A stretch of 64,000 nt of DNA from Protopterus annectens (Eukaryota > Chordata > Ceratodontiformes > Protopteridae), in assembly GCF_019279795.1 (NCBI RefSeq), contig NC_056727.1, positions 1,204,313,222 to 1,204,377,221 on the forward strand. Reading direction: 5' to 3'. Position 1 is the first letter of the stretch; each line of letters starts with the position of its first letter. Below the pieces are notes generated by a model, which did no database searches, was not told the DNA's origin, and saw only the letters and a program-made list of their open reading frames with translations. Positions 46,330-57,660 of this stretch are shown piece by piece. The position numbers and the translations under genes are program-made.

Positions 46330-48590
46330 TTTCCTTATGAAGGTAGATGCCTTAGAAGTCCGAAAAGCACATACAATCTCCCTTGACAATGAACAACTGA
46401 CTGCACTATGGCTATCTAGGACTCTCCCTTTGCAATGAACATGCTGATGTTGATGAAATCCAGGATCAGAATGAAATTCTTGGTTTCTTTAGGAACAAAA
46501 GTAGACTGGAATAACAGCTGGACCCTCTCTGGTATGGAAGGACCTCCTGGATGACTGTTTTTTTTTTTTGCAGAAGACTCAAGACCTCTAACTTCTCTGT
46601 GCTCTTTAGGTTGGGTAGGATATCAAGAAGGGTAAGGGATGATGCAGGAGTGAGCAGTAAAACAAAACTTTTTGGATCCTGTGGATTTTATTATCCAAAT
46701 CTCTTTCCCTGAGTGGTGCCCATCCATGCCAATACATGGGTGGTAAATGATCCTTGACTGCCTGCAGAATACAACAGTCCGACAAGGCCTCTAGGATTCC
46801 TTTACTACTACCACCTCCCAGCTGGGTTGAGAATTCTTACCTTTCAGTAGGTGGACATTCTGGAAGCCACCACGGCACTGATTTCTTCCAGACTGTTGAA
46901 ATCTCTGTTACTGTTGGTTGAGTCTGTACCACAGCTGATGCAGATTCTTTAGCATCTTCAATAAAAGGAGTATTGGAATTCTCAAATGTTTATGCCTCTG
47001 TTCTCCAACATGTCCTTAACCTGAGGATGGAATAGGTCAGCACCATTAAATGCAGCTTTAAAGATGGATACCTTAAAATTATTTGTGAAATCTTTCAGGT
47101 GTAACCAGTTTGACAGCATATAGTGAATCCACTGCACAGCACACTTGCTGCACTATCTGTTACATTATGTGCCACATACATGATAAAGCTTAATATGGTG
47201 GACAAAGTAGCTGCTTGAAAGGTCAGTTTAATTCTTGAGTCCATTATCATTCACCTTCTCCAGTGTCCTAGACATTTCATCTTCTAATTCCAATGTGTAA
47301 AGTTAGCATGTCCAACAAGTTACTGAGTACTTCTACAGAAAATGTGAAGGACACAAACTCACTTCCCTTGGAAGCCCATTGAGGTTGACAAGGCAACAAT
47401 AGAGTCTATTATGGAATTCTGACCTATGTGGTTCCAATTTTTACAAGGCCAGAGAATCCAGTCAGGTCTCCTAGTTAAAACTGCCACAGCATCAGGGTCA
47501 TTCTGTGTCACCATGGTACAAGTACCACCAGCCTGCTTGCAGAGGGAAACACTGTTGAAGTTTCTTGCAGTAACTTCCCTGGAAAGGACAGAGGCAGTAA
47601 TGGTCATCACCCCTTATCTGGCAGCATCTGAACTACAACGCTGAAAGCGCAGTCCTGCAGGAGGGTTTAATGAGAAATCTGACTTGTCTCCATTACTAGT
47701 GCCTGGTACTGAGGAATTGAGAGGGAAGCTGTTGTGTTTCCTCATGTATGATCTCTTCCTCTACTCCTTGGGGAGGAGGGACATTCTAATCATAAAGGTT
47801 CATAAACAGTCTAAAATTATCTTTCTTTCAATTTGGAGGTATTGCAGGTGCCAGGGAATGTGTATGCAGAGAACTTGCACCCTTGTAGATGTCAATATTT
47901 TGTCCAGTGTTGTGGACAGCAGCACAAAAGTGCTGGAAGTGACACTGACTGATACTGATACACAGGAACTTGGCAATGTCGGCACCAAAGAGTCAGTATT
48001 GATGTATCCACAGTGAGAGGTCCCTAACATCAACATAAGCAATGAAGCTGTTGGAACCAAGGCCATTGAGATGAAAAAGTTGCACCTATTAAGTGGAGCA
48101 AATAGTGTCAACACTAAGTTTGGTCAACCAATTCCAACTTTAGGAGCTGAAGAGGAAAATGGCACTGAATCATCTGACATTGAAATTAACCAATGGCAAT
48201 GAAGGTGACAGTATGGGAAGATCCATCTGTGTCAATGTGGGCGTCTGTAGGGTACACAGCAACCTCAGGAGGAATGGTACTACAACCATGGTTGATAAGG
48301 AGCGAGAAACAAAGGCCAGTATGTACAATAAGAGCACACTATAGCCTGAGTGTGTTGTAAATGGACTCATCTCAACTACTGTCTGAAGCACAGCCTTAAA
48401 AAGCCTCATGTAATCAATGTTCAGGGTTGCAGAATGATGTGAAGTAATGGACCGAAAAGGCCTAGAAGATATGGCTGTAGAAGCATTTGCCTAGATAAGT
48501 CAACTTCCATAAGTGAGAGAAGCCACATCCTTTTCTAACTAGTAAGTGAGGAAGGTCAGCAGCCAAATTAATCATTAACATGAACACTGT
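46330..48590 (-). mobile_element. Very old DIRS-like fossil, copy 5
   Basis: 46440-46620 resembles the N-terminal RT boundary of DIRS (on the plus strand, TCAGAATGAAATTCTTGGTT and AGACTGGAATAACAGC match the same position in copies 1 and 2). Further right, text such as AVLTRRPDWI near 47480 recalls the gag central RRHAWL block. Highly diverged and much broken; neither end is recognised. Confidence 0.45.
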
Positions 48591-48591
48591 A

Positions 48592-48680
48592 GAATCATAG
48601 GATCATATGAATAGGATCATAGGAAGTTACTAGGCTAATGGTCTGAGGGCCCTTACAAGCCTAGACAAATGTTACCCTCG
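48592..48680 (-). mobile_element. CR1 3' tail fragment
   Basis: On the minus strand it reads GGCTTGTAAGGGCCCTCAGA, then ATTAGCCTAGTAACTTCC and a run of TATGATCC-like octamers. This matches the 3' end of the CR1 at 20.7 kb. Only the last part of the element is present. Confidence 0.7.
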
Positions 48681-48989
48681 TTACTATGATCAGCACCTAT
48701 CCTCTGAATCACAAAAAATATACTTCTACTGACCTCAACTTAATGTGGAGAAAAGAAGACATTTCTTTAGGAGAAAAAGACTTGTACAAAGCATCGTATT
48801 GTCCTTATCCTTAGTTGTACACCAGGAAGTCTCTAAGACTTCTTGAAACTCTGAGAGGTAGAAGATTCTGTGTGTACTGACTCATCACTGGGCATCATGC
48901 ACATTAAAATAAGGTTGGTCTAACAGTTAAAGTTCTACTATGAGATGCTTTGCAAATCTTACAGTCCTCCAGAACTATGAAAGCACCCC

Positions 48990-49585
48990 ACTTCTGGTAG
49001 ATGCACTCCCTGCTTTACCTCCTTCGACTTCTAAATTTACTTAGCAACTAGTGGGGAAAATAAACAGTTATTTATTGGATCATGTACTTACTACTGATGC
49101 TGCTATCAAGAAGCTCTCTTTGCTGTTCTGTCACTCCTGCTTTGGTATCAGCCAATGGCACTATCTCATTTTCTTCCTTAATAATTACAGAAAGGTGCTC
49201 CTCTGGGACACTATAACCTGAAAATCAAAAATGAGCAGAAATTCAGCCATTAAAAAGGATAATTGCCAACATTTCAGACTAGATACAATGGCTTATTTAT
49301 ACATAGCTGATAAATAATGGTTAAAACAGCATTTCATCAGGAACTATGGATAAAGAGAGTCTGCCTCTGGAGAGAAATGCTGAATTCCACATTTTATATT
49401 ATACATAATGCAGTGTCACTGATTCTACATGCTGCACACTAACCTCTGATGCAAAACATTAAAAGGATGTAGGTTAACCCTCACCAAGTGCCACAATTCA
49501 TGATTCAGAAATAAGATAACAATGCAGTATATAGCAGGTTGCATTACTCTTGATACAATTCTCAAATGAGACATTAAACATATTT
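48990..49585 (-). repeat. Segmental duplication copy B (exon plus intron flanks)
   Basis: Partner of 30990-31610. It contains the 126-bp exon and similar sequence on both sides, for example GGTTGCATTACTCTTGATAC against TGTTGCATTCCCAAAAGTGA. Confidence 0.6.
49092..49217 (-). CDS. Putative host exon 1 (126 bp), paralog of exon 2
   Basis: On the minus strand a TTTGATTTTCAG acceptor precedes 126 bp ending at the donor A/GTAAGTACATG. The frame is two bases, 41 codons, one base. The peptide reads YSVPEEHLSVIIKEENEI, then VPLADTKAGVTEQQRELLDS. It matches exon 2 at 31,070-31,189 and uses identical splice phases, so skipping or including it keeps the frame. IKEE fits the sumoylation consensus. Compared with exon 2 it has two extra codons in the middle. 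Most likely it is a tandemly duplicated linker exon of a nuclear regulator. Gene identity, start codon and DNA-binding domain are outside the window or not seen. Confidence 0.72.
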
Positions 49586-50397
49586 TTTATTTTTATTAAC
49601 ATTTGCTTAATTGCACCCCCATGTGTACAATATAACCACTTGTAAGCATTTCCAAAACAATATCTGAACACTGTGAGCTCAATAATCCCTAGAAGCTACC
49701 ACCTCCTTCTTTGTCTTACCATATATTAATTGTTTAATAAACCCAAAGAGATACAAATAAACCTAAAAGGGGTAACAACACTATTTAGATTAATAATGTG
49801 CCTCACAAAAGATGTCACCAAATTCCGAATGTTAAAATAATGTAATCCTTTTTCCAAATATTAGCATTTACATATCACTAGGATCACTGTTCCAGGTTTT
49901 CAAAAGACATTCCTTCACCAAATACTGTCCACTATTTGTACAATGACAACTCAGCACAGAGTGAAGAAGTACATTTGAGTATGAAAATGTTTGTAGAAAC
50001 TACAGCAGTAATGTCTTTTCAGCTTCCATGAACGAAATGAGACCCTACCCAAAATCCAGTCATCAACCACTGATTATGAATTTTTTTATTATTTTAAAAT
50101 GAAAATGCAGTTTTATATTTCAATAAAATCATGGCAGTATCAAACTGCTTGTTTACTCATCCTGCAGTCTCACCAATTATGGAACCATGTACCCAGTTTG
50201 CTATACCAGTGCCCACATAAGTTAGATACACCCAATCCATAATGACAGAAGATCAATAACATATATGGAAAATGTATTGTTATACAATTTTATTTTGTGT
50301 TGATTTTCTATATTTTGACCAGCGGTCCAGATTTTGATAAAATGTTTCATATTTACTGGCACCTGCAGCTCATGATTCTATTTATCACATATTAGAG
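49586..50397. other. AT-rich non-coding DNA
   Basis: No exon or recognisable repeat is seen in this stretch. Confidence 0.4.
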
Positions 50398-51850
50398 TCA
50401 TATTAGCCACAGGGAAAACATTTGTTTACTTTCACCAAATTTGCCAGTTCTGCCTTTTTTCAAAGAGCACAAGTATGGAGATTGCCTAAATTTGCAAAAA
50501 AATGAAGTTAATATTAATGCTCTAAATGATACTAGTTGGAAGTCTTCATGAGTGCAACCCCTCAGGTAGATACACTTAAGCCTCGGGGGAGAGTCCCATT
50601 TAATATTCACTTTGTAGTAGTTAATCCATATTTGTAAATATTGTATCATTTTTCTGTCTGGAGTTTTGAACCTTCCTTTACATGGCAAAGCTACTAAGAG
50701 AGCAAAGAATATTGGGCTGCCTCCTTCCAAGTAAACATCTGACAATTTATTTTAACTTTACCATTCTATCAATCATGGGGGTAGATGTTTTGGACAGATA
50801 AAAATCCAAACTATAAGTAACTTCAGCTGAAGGAAATGGATGTACCCATACTTCTAGCTACACTTGCCACTTAATGTATGGTGAGAGGCAACTGTTCATT
50901 TAATGAGTGCAATACAGCTCCTTTATAGTACCATTCTAAATATCTTAATACCTTTACCACCTGAGATATAGCATGGTTTTCAAAATATGATGACAGAGGA
51001 AGACTTTTAGACCTAGGTAGAATGGATCTTGTATCCGGTTATTCATTTCATCAGCTTTATTAAAAAATAAAGACTCTATAAAAGCAACAGTCATGATCAA
51101 AAGATTATCAACATATACTGCAAACATTATCTGTGTAAACTTTATAACTATAGGGAATATTGTGATATATTTCTGCAAAGCCATGAATACTTGGGATTAA
51201 TGCTCTCATAAACTGTGTGGAGGATATTGAACAGCCATGTTGTACTCTGTCTTATGGACACATACTTCTGAATAGTGCCCATAAACTGAAAAAATCTCAT
51301 ATATGAAAAAAACTAATTATGTTACAATAGAGTTCAGAAGGATAAGAATTTTAGTAGTAAAAAGAGTTGTTGCTTGGGAGCAAAATTAAATTCTTTTAAG
51401 AGTGTTCACTGAATAGAAGACAAGATTTATTTTATAGAAGCAATTGCTGTTCTCACAGTAACCAATGATTGCTTGCAAAATAAAATCAAGCATAGACATT
51501 CACTGACCAAGGTTAAAAGCCATATTGTGCAGCATATTAATCAACTTTGCACAAAGTTTGTGACCAATATTTAGTAAGGTTATAGGATGCTAATTATCGA
51601 CTAATTTACTGTCCTTTCTGTGTTCTGGCAGCATAGTGATCTTTGCTAATTGGAATTCTGGATCTAAAACTGGATTCAGTCTGGGTAAGTACAAAATTAA
51701 ATCTAATAAATGGGGAGCCACCAAAAAAATTATAACGTTTATAAAATTCAGAGAAAAGTGCATCAGGGTCTGGTGCCTTTTTATTAGGAGTTTCTTTAAC
51801 AGCAGCCTCTGTCTTTGAGATATCAAAGATACAAAGTAGAAACTTGAAGC
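50398..51850 (-). mobile_element. L1-type LINE ORF2 fragment
   Basis: On the minus strand near 51590-51830: TEAAVKETPNKKAPDPDALF, then EFYK, and ITMLPEHRKDSKLVDN followed by a HPITLLNIGHKLCAKLIN-like block. This is the L1 RT entry segment (PDG...EFYK...PK.GKD...PISLLN). Near 51080, KFTQIMFAVYVDNLLIM sits where L1 has its YADD loop. Many stops and frame changes; old and inactive. Confidence 0.6.
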
Positions 51851-51959
51851 TAAATATGGCTTTCTATTTTATAAACAAATTTTAGTGGCTTCACTGATTT
51901 GCAGTTGACTTTTACAAATTAGTACAAACATTATTTGAATTTACTTAGTCCACTCTTTC

Positions 51960-52207
51960 TGTGGGTCCTATTTAATAAAGTATTAGTTTAAGGGTGTGCA
52001 CACTAATGCAACCAGCTTATTGTACATTTTTTTTATTTTTTATATTTTTCCCCCTCACAGATTTGTTTTTTTTCAATTGAATTGTAAAGGTTATAGGTCA
52101 CATTAAAGGTGGGGAAAAGTTTTGAAATGATTTATTGTGGTCATTTTTTTATATCACAAAAACCTGGCATTTTAACAGGGGTGTGTATACTTTTTATATC
52201 CACTGTA
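51960..52207 (-). mobile_element. Tc1/mariner-type terminal fragment
   Basis: Read on the minus strand from 52207: TACAGTGGATATAAAAAGTA, then CACACCCCTGTTAAAATGCC, followed by CAGGTTTTTGTGATAT and CTTTAATGTGACCTATAACC. I recognise this as the terminal region of a Tc1/mariner-like transposon widespread in fishes, frogs and lampreys. Only one end is present and no transposase is visible. Confidence 0.75.
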
Positions 52208-52237
52208 TTTAATTGTACCTAGAATAGCTTTAGAGAG

Positions 52238-53200
52238 TCATATGTACTGTTAACCAGTCTCGAGATGTATCATATGTACTGTTAACCAGTCTCGAGATGC
52301 ATCATATGTACTGTTAACCAGTCTCGAGATGTATCATATGTACTGTTAACCAGTCTCGAGATGTATCATATGTACTGTTAACCAGTCTCGAGATGTATCA
52401 TATGTACTGTTAACCAGTCTCGAGATGTATCATATGTACTGTTAACCAGTCTCGAGATGTATCATATGTACTGTTAACCAGTCTCGAGATGTATCATATG
52501 TACTGTTAACCAGTCTCGAGATGTATCATATGTACTGTTAACCAGTCTCGAGATGTATCATATGTACTGTTAACCAGTCTCGAGATGTATCATATGTACT
52601 GTTTAACCAGTCTCGAGATGTATCATATGTACTGTTAACCAGTCTCGAGATGTATCATATGTACTGTATCATATGCACTGTTAACCAGTCTCGAGATGTA
52701 TCATATGTACTGTTAACCAGTCTTGAGATGTATCATATGTACTGTTTAACCAGTCTCGAGATGTATCATATGTACTGTTAACCAGTCTCGAGATGTATCA
52801 TATGTACTGTTTAACCAGTCTCGAGATGTATCATATGTACTGTTAACCAGTCTCGAGATGTATCATATGTACTGTTAACCAGTCTCGAGATGTATCATAT
52901 GTACTGTTTAACTAGTCTCGAGATGTATCATATGTACTGTTAACCAGTCTCGAGATGTATCATATGTACTATTTAACCAGTCTCGAGATGTATCATATGT
53001 ACTGTTTAACCAGTCTCGAGATGTATCATATGTACTGTTAACCAGTCTTGAGATGTATCATATGTACTGTATCATATGTACTGTTAACCAGTCTCGAGAT
53101 GCATCATATGTACTGTTAACCAGTCTCGAGATGTATCATATGTACTGTTTAACCAGTCTCGAGATGTATCATATGTACTGTTAACCAGTCTCGAGATGTA
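52238..53200 (+). repeat. 32-bp satellite, about 30 copies
   Basis: The unit is TCATATGTACTGTTAACC followed by AGTCTCGAGATGTA; some copies have TTT in place of TT and are 33 bp. Copies are nearly identical. Two short partial units (TATCATATGTACTG duplicated) occur near 52660 and 53065. The array starts just after the Tc1/mariner end and stops inside CR1 sequence. Confidence 0.97.
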
Positions 53201-54360
53201 TTTGGATTACACCTTCACCTTTGATTCTTTCATGCTCATTTTGGAGTCTGAATATGTGGAAGGCATTGTAGCCTTGTATGGCCAGGGTGCTTTCTGCAGC
53301 CATGAACCAAGTCTTAGTGACTGCACAGACATCAGCATCTTCCAAGTGCTTCCAGGGAGTGCAGTCTTCTGTTGAGGCTCCAAGCATTAACCAGCATAAC
53401 CTTGAGTTTGTCTCAAGTGGATTTCTTTATGTCGGGAATTTTTTTGTTTTGACATTGCCTAAAAATAGCACTATGGAGAAGGCAAGCATCTTTGCTAGTA
53501 TCCAAAAGCCTAGCAGAGACAGGTGAAGACCTTCTCTGGCAAAGCAGCATGGTCTGTTGATTATGTCTTCCCAGGCTGACATATACTGGGTGTCCTTGGA
53601 TTGACAACAGAAGCTAAGCTAATTGCTGAAGTCAATCATTTTTGTCTGTATTGCAGCATCATCCTGGGAGAAGGTAAAATGCTACTTAGTGCTAAGGACA
53701 TACCTGCCTGAGACACATAATCTGAGAGTTCAGTACGTCTCAACTCATTCACTCCAACATGTACTGCAACAGAGTAATAATGGTAATTGTTGCTGAGTGA
53801 CTTGATTGTGTGTGGGATTTGATGGATCCTAGCACCTGACAGGTAGCTAACTGTGACTTTCCCATTGTCCAGCATGGTGAGAGGGACATCTGTGTGTCTC
53901 ACTATGGAATCACTTATAACAGGACATTAGATTTTGAGGTGTTTTGCCTTAGGGGCTGATTTCTTGAGACACTTGTATGTGTGTTGCTATGTGAAGTGTG
54001 GTCTGTTCTTGTTCCAGTATATATGATCTGTTTGTGCTTGGGAGGTCTCTGGTCATTTGGTAGGCCTTAGTGAGTATCATTGCATAGGTGGGTCTATGTG
54101 ACCTCACTTTGTCTTGAGTGAGAGGAGATGTGTGTGTCCTGACAACCTGCTTGATGTCTTGTTTGTTGTTACATCAGAGGATTGATTCCAGCTTCATGGT
54201 ATAGTGACATCTGTCACATAATGTAGTTGTTTGCTTTAGGAGCAAATGGTTGTCAGTATACATGAGGCAATTACTACATTGCCCTAGGATGTCCATGTCA
54301 ATCAGGCTAGCTGGTGAATTGTTGGGAAACTGGCTGTCCATTGTAGCAGGTTAAACTGTA
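53201..54360 (-). mobile_element. CR1-type LINE 5' part (ORF1 and start of ORF2)
   Basis: Minus strand. ORF1 begins near 54341 (MDSQFPNNSPASLIDMDI) and has CSNC and CDRC pairs that could bind zinc. An esterase (SGNH hydrolase)-like segment follows: SDSIVRHTDVPLT, VSYLSGARIHQI and VHVGVNELRR near 53640-53900. The start of the endonuclease lies at 53220-53390 (AVTKTWFMAAESTLAIQGYN). ORF1 has stop codons and frame changes. The element ends abruptly at the 32-bp satellite, so RT is missing. It complements the 5'-truncated CR1 at 26-28.8 kb by family, not by position. Confidence 0.72.
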
Positions 54361-54720
54361 AGTACTAGTTAGGGAGTGAGCAAGTTGGAGTAGCTTTTAT
54401 GCTAGGACTAATTCAACTAACTAAACAAGGGGCTTATTCTGTTGAGGATTGGGGTGAAGGAATGTTGTGATGCTGCTCAGTGCACATCTGAACTGCCTGC
54501 AGTATAACAGAGAAACTTGGGAGGGTTCAACTGACAAATATCTTGGGGAAAAATAGTTTCTAGGAATTTGCTGATATACAGGGCACTGATAACTCCCATT
54601 CTGAGATGCACAGCTATGTGCAAATGTGAGACTTATACTCAGCTGAAATTAAACAGTTTTAAATTAGTCTGCCAATAGAAAAATCACACAACGATATTTC
54701 CTCCAGCAATCTCCAGCTCA
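54361..54720. other. Possible CR1 5' UTR and unassigned DNA
   Basis: Lies upstream of the CR1 ORF1 on the minus strand. No coding signal. Confidence 0.35.
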
Positions 54721-54734
54721 GACAAGGCTATATG

Positions 54735-55110
54735 CACACTCTTCTGCCACAGGGGTGCAGGGGAGCCCTACTTAATGTAAAATGGCTTGATTAGAGTTCA
54801 AGTGTATAAAAGCTAGGCTTGATTCAGCAAGTCTGGATCTAGTCTATGCTATCTAAGCAATATTACAGTGCAAAACAAGTGCAGATAATGAAGCAGGTAC
54901 AGACAAAAAAACAGTCAAAAAGGCACTAATTAATCCAGTAAAACAGTTACATGCAGTAGATCAGCACACCTCTGCCACAAGGGTGCAGGAAAAACACCTA
55001 CTTAATGTAGAGTAGCTGGTTCAGAGCCCAGTGCCAGGGCACCTCTATGGGCTAGGTTTGTAAAGGCTCCAGGGCCGTTGGCCTAATACACATCTATGAA
55101 CCTATGACCC
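54735..55110 (+). mobile_element. CR1 3' UTR/tail with internal duplication
   Basis: Ends with GGGCTAGGTTTGTAAAGGCT, CCAGGGCCGTTGGCCTAATA and CTATGAACCTATGACC, the same tail as the CR1 at 20.7 kb. The segment CTCTGCCACAAGGGTGCAGG recurs about 230 bp apart (near 54740 and 54970), so two related 3' pieces lie in tandem. Confidence 0.65.
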
Positions 55111-57039
55111 TAAGTGTAACAAGACCACACAAACTACCTACAACAGCCCTACAAGTAACAGATACAATGTAATATAGTGCAATTAACTACATAAAGTAGC
55201 AGTAGACAATAAGTTTTTTTTAAAACTGCTAAGGTACAGTCACAGTGTATAAGTGAAATGCAAAAAAATATGTAGTGCCCTTTTGTTCACTTCCCAACTC
55301 AGACATACCAGGCAAACAGCTACCACTACCAGATGAAGAATCCCAGTCCTCCCAATGCAAAAGGTACAGCAAAGGAGTACCCGGAGTGAAATGCTACCAC
55401 AAACAAAATTAAAAGACACAAGATGCTACCATAAACAAACTTAAAGATACGGATGCATCAGTGTACTTTAAATAGCTTATAAAAGTATGATTATTCAATA
55501 AAAGTACTTTGTTTTATATAAAGCCAAGAGCCACTCAATTGTACAGAACTTATAAAGGCATTTAAAATAAGATAAGCTGATTAATAAGCCCTTCAGCCAA
55601 TAAAACTACATGCATAAATCTCAGATGTTTCACCAACTTGAACAGACCAGGCTACCTCCCAGTGCACTAGATGGGAAATCTACTGACCTCTTGATGTAAA
55701 AACATATGCTTGCTAGAGTGAAAAAATACACTACTTTATCAACAGCTACTTAGGTAACGAATTCAAGTCAAGTAAAATGGTAAAACAGACAGCGAGAGGT
55801 AAATGCACTTTTTCAATACAAGGAAAGGCAAATAAATAATTCAATACATCAAAAGCAATGTAGGAAGAGATTAGCTTATTAAAATCAATTTACAGTAGGG
55901 GTGGACAGCTTAAAAACCAGCAGGAGGGTGGGAAACACAAGCATGAAATCCCAGCAGTGCTTTAGTTTCTGCAAGCTTGAAATCTTTTCTTAATCACTCA
56001 AGAGAAAAGTAACTAATGAAAAAAAACGTGAAATTTACAGCCAAGATGTTTTAAGTCTATCTCCCACTTAGAACTAAACATCAGGTCAAGCAGATTTCTA
56101 ATAATGGAGGAGGTAAAACAGAAAGCAGCCCTATCACAGACAAAGCATTATTAGCCCAAAGTCCTTAACAGCAGAATAAAACTCTTCCCTGCAATGATAA
56201 AAAAATAATGTATTGATTCTGCTGTCTCGAGTTCTACAGCATATGTCTGTAAATGGGTAGATGACTGTATACAAAGCAAAATGTGATCTGGTAACAGCCA
56301 AGGATATGTTTAATCTGCATTCAATTTCTAGCATTGATGACTGGCACAAAATAATAGTCTAGTGTAGTTTATACTTTGCATTTTCAAGTCCAAATGAGTA
56401 CACCCTGGTTGGGTACTTATGCTTATGAACATGGCAAACATGTTTAGAAATTTTTTACTTTTTCTTTGCATTACCCAATAAAGGTCATGCATCCAAACTG
56501 ATACAGAACTCTTACATTAAGAGGATATTAGAATAAAAAGTCAACTGCAACAGATATTTAGGTTTCAGCAAAAATACTCTGTATGCTACAAACTGCATAC
56601 AGATATAATTGTAAAAATCACTCCCTGTTTTTACCCTTGACCATTGTAATCCTGCCTTCCTTGAGCTTTGGGTTTACAAAACAAGATAGCTATACCTACA
56701 GTTATTATTTCCATTTATAAGTATTTATTATACAATATTGCCAGAAAACAACTATGCATGCTTCTTTGCCAGGTAAAATTCAGGTAAGCAAACAATATGT
56801 GGCTCTACATTAAACAAATGTCTAAATAACATAAGTTGTTTTATCTTCTCGCTTAACTCATTCATATTTAGTGATGCTGTTTCCACCTTTTCAGATGAGT
56901 ACACAGAAGCAACCTGGATAGGAACCTTCAGACAAACTGTAAGGACAACTAAGAATCATATAAAATAATAAAAATAATAATAATAATTAAAAAGACTGAG
57001 TCCAGCAAATCATTATGCTTAGCCTGGGCATCCCCAGCT
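55111..57039. other. AT-rich non-coding DNA
   Basis: No gene or family recognised. Open frames are short and AT-driven. Confidence 0.4.
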
Positions 57040-57660
57040 GTGTGGATGGGACCTAAAAGAAGTAATTTGAACACACATGGCTATGCTTCTGCTTCTTCTG
57101 GGGAACTGGGAAGTAAAATCATTTCCTTAAGTTTACAGAGCTGTAGGGAACTTAAAGGAAGTTGTTACCCCTCTTTGCCGAGCAATATTTTGGTGAGGAA
57201 ATCCCTTCTCCTATTGGCAAAGTCATGGAATATAAGAATAGATAATTGTCCATATTGTAATTTCTGTTTCAGTGAATAAGTTTGCCCTGTATACCATTTT
57301 TTCTTGTAAACAATTACAAATGTTCTATAAAGTAAGACTGTTTCCATTAATATTAAATTCTGTATTGCCCCTACATAGGTGAAGGGCAATGCAGAATTTA
57401 AAATTAATGGAAAACAATATTGTCTTACAAAGCATTTTAGCTGTCAGAGAAGTACGGTGGTATATGATATTAAATGTGATTGTTTACAAGAAAAGTATAT
57501 AAAGGGAAGACTAAAAGGAAGGCTAAAGTTTGTATTTAAGAACACTTTTTGTCATATCAAGAATAAAATTTTGGATAATACTGTATACCACTCAACCATA
57601 CCAAATTGCTTGGTAAATACCGGTTTTAATGGAAAAATATTGGGGTGCCACAAATTCCCG
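57040..57660. mobile_element. Two Penelope-like fragments, head to head
   Basis: The plus strand from about 57400 encodes RSTVVYDIKCDCLQEKYIKG and RLKFVFKNTFCHIKNKI, resembling the C-terminal GIY-YIG-type endonuclease of Penelope-like elements. The minus strand at 57165-57360 encodes a related stretch (VIVYKKKWYTGQTYSLKQK). The two pieces meet as an inverted repeat around 57366-57372. Key Tyr/Gly positions are partly altered; both are dead fragments. Confidence 0.5.

Noticed and set aside
50398-50745. A host exon
   Set aside because: Collinear with L1-type text further right on the same strand and full of frame changes around it; kept as part of the L1 fragment.
52238-53200. A CRISPR array
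   Set aside because: The repeats are directly contiguous with no variable spacers, and the context is vertebrate.
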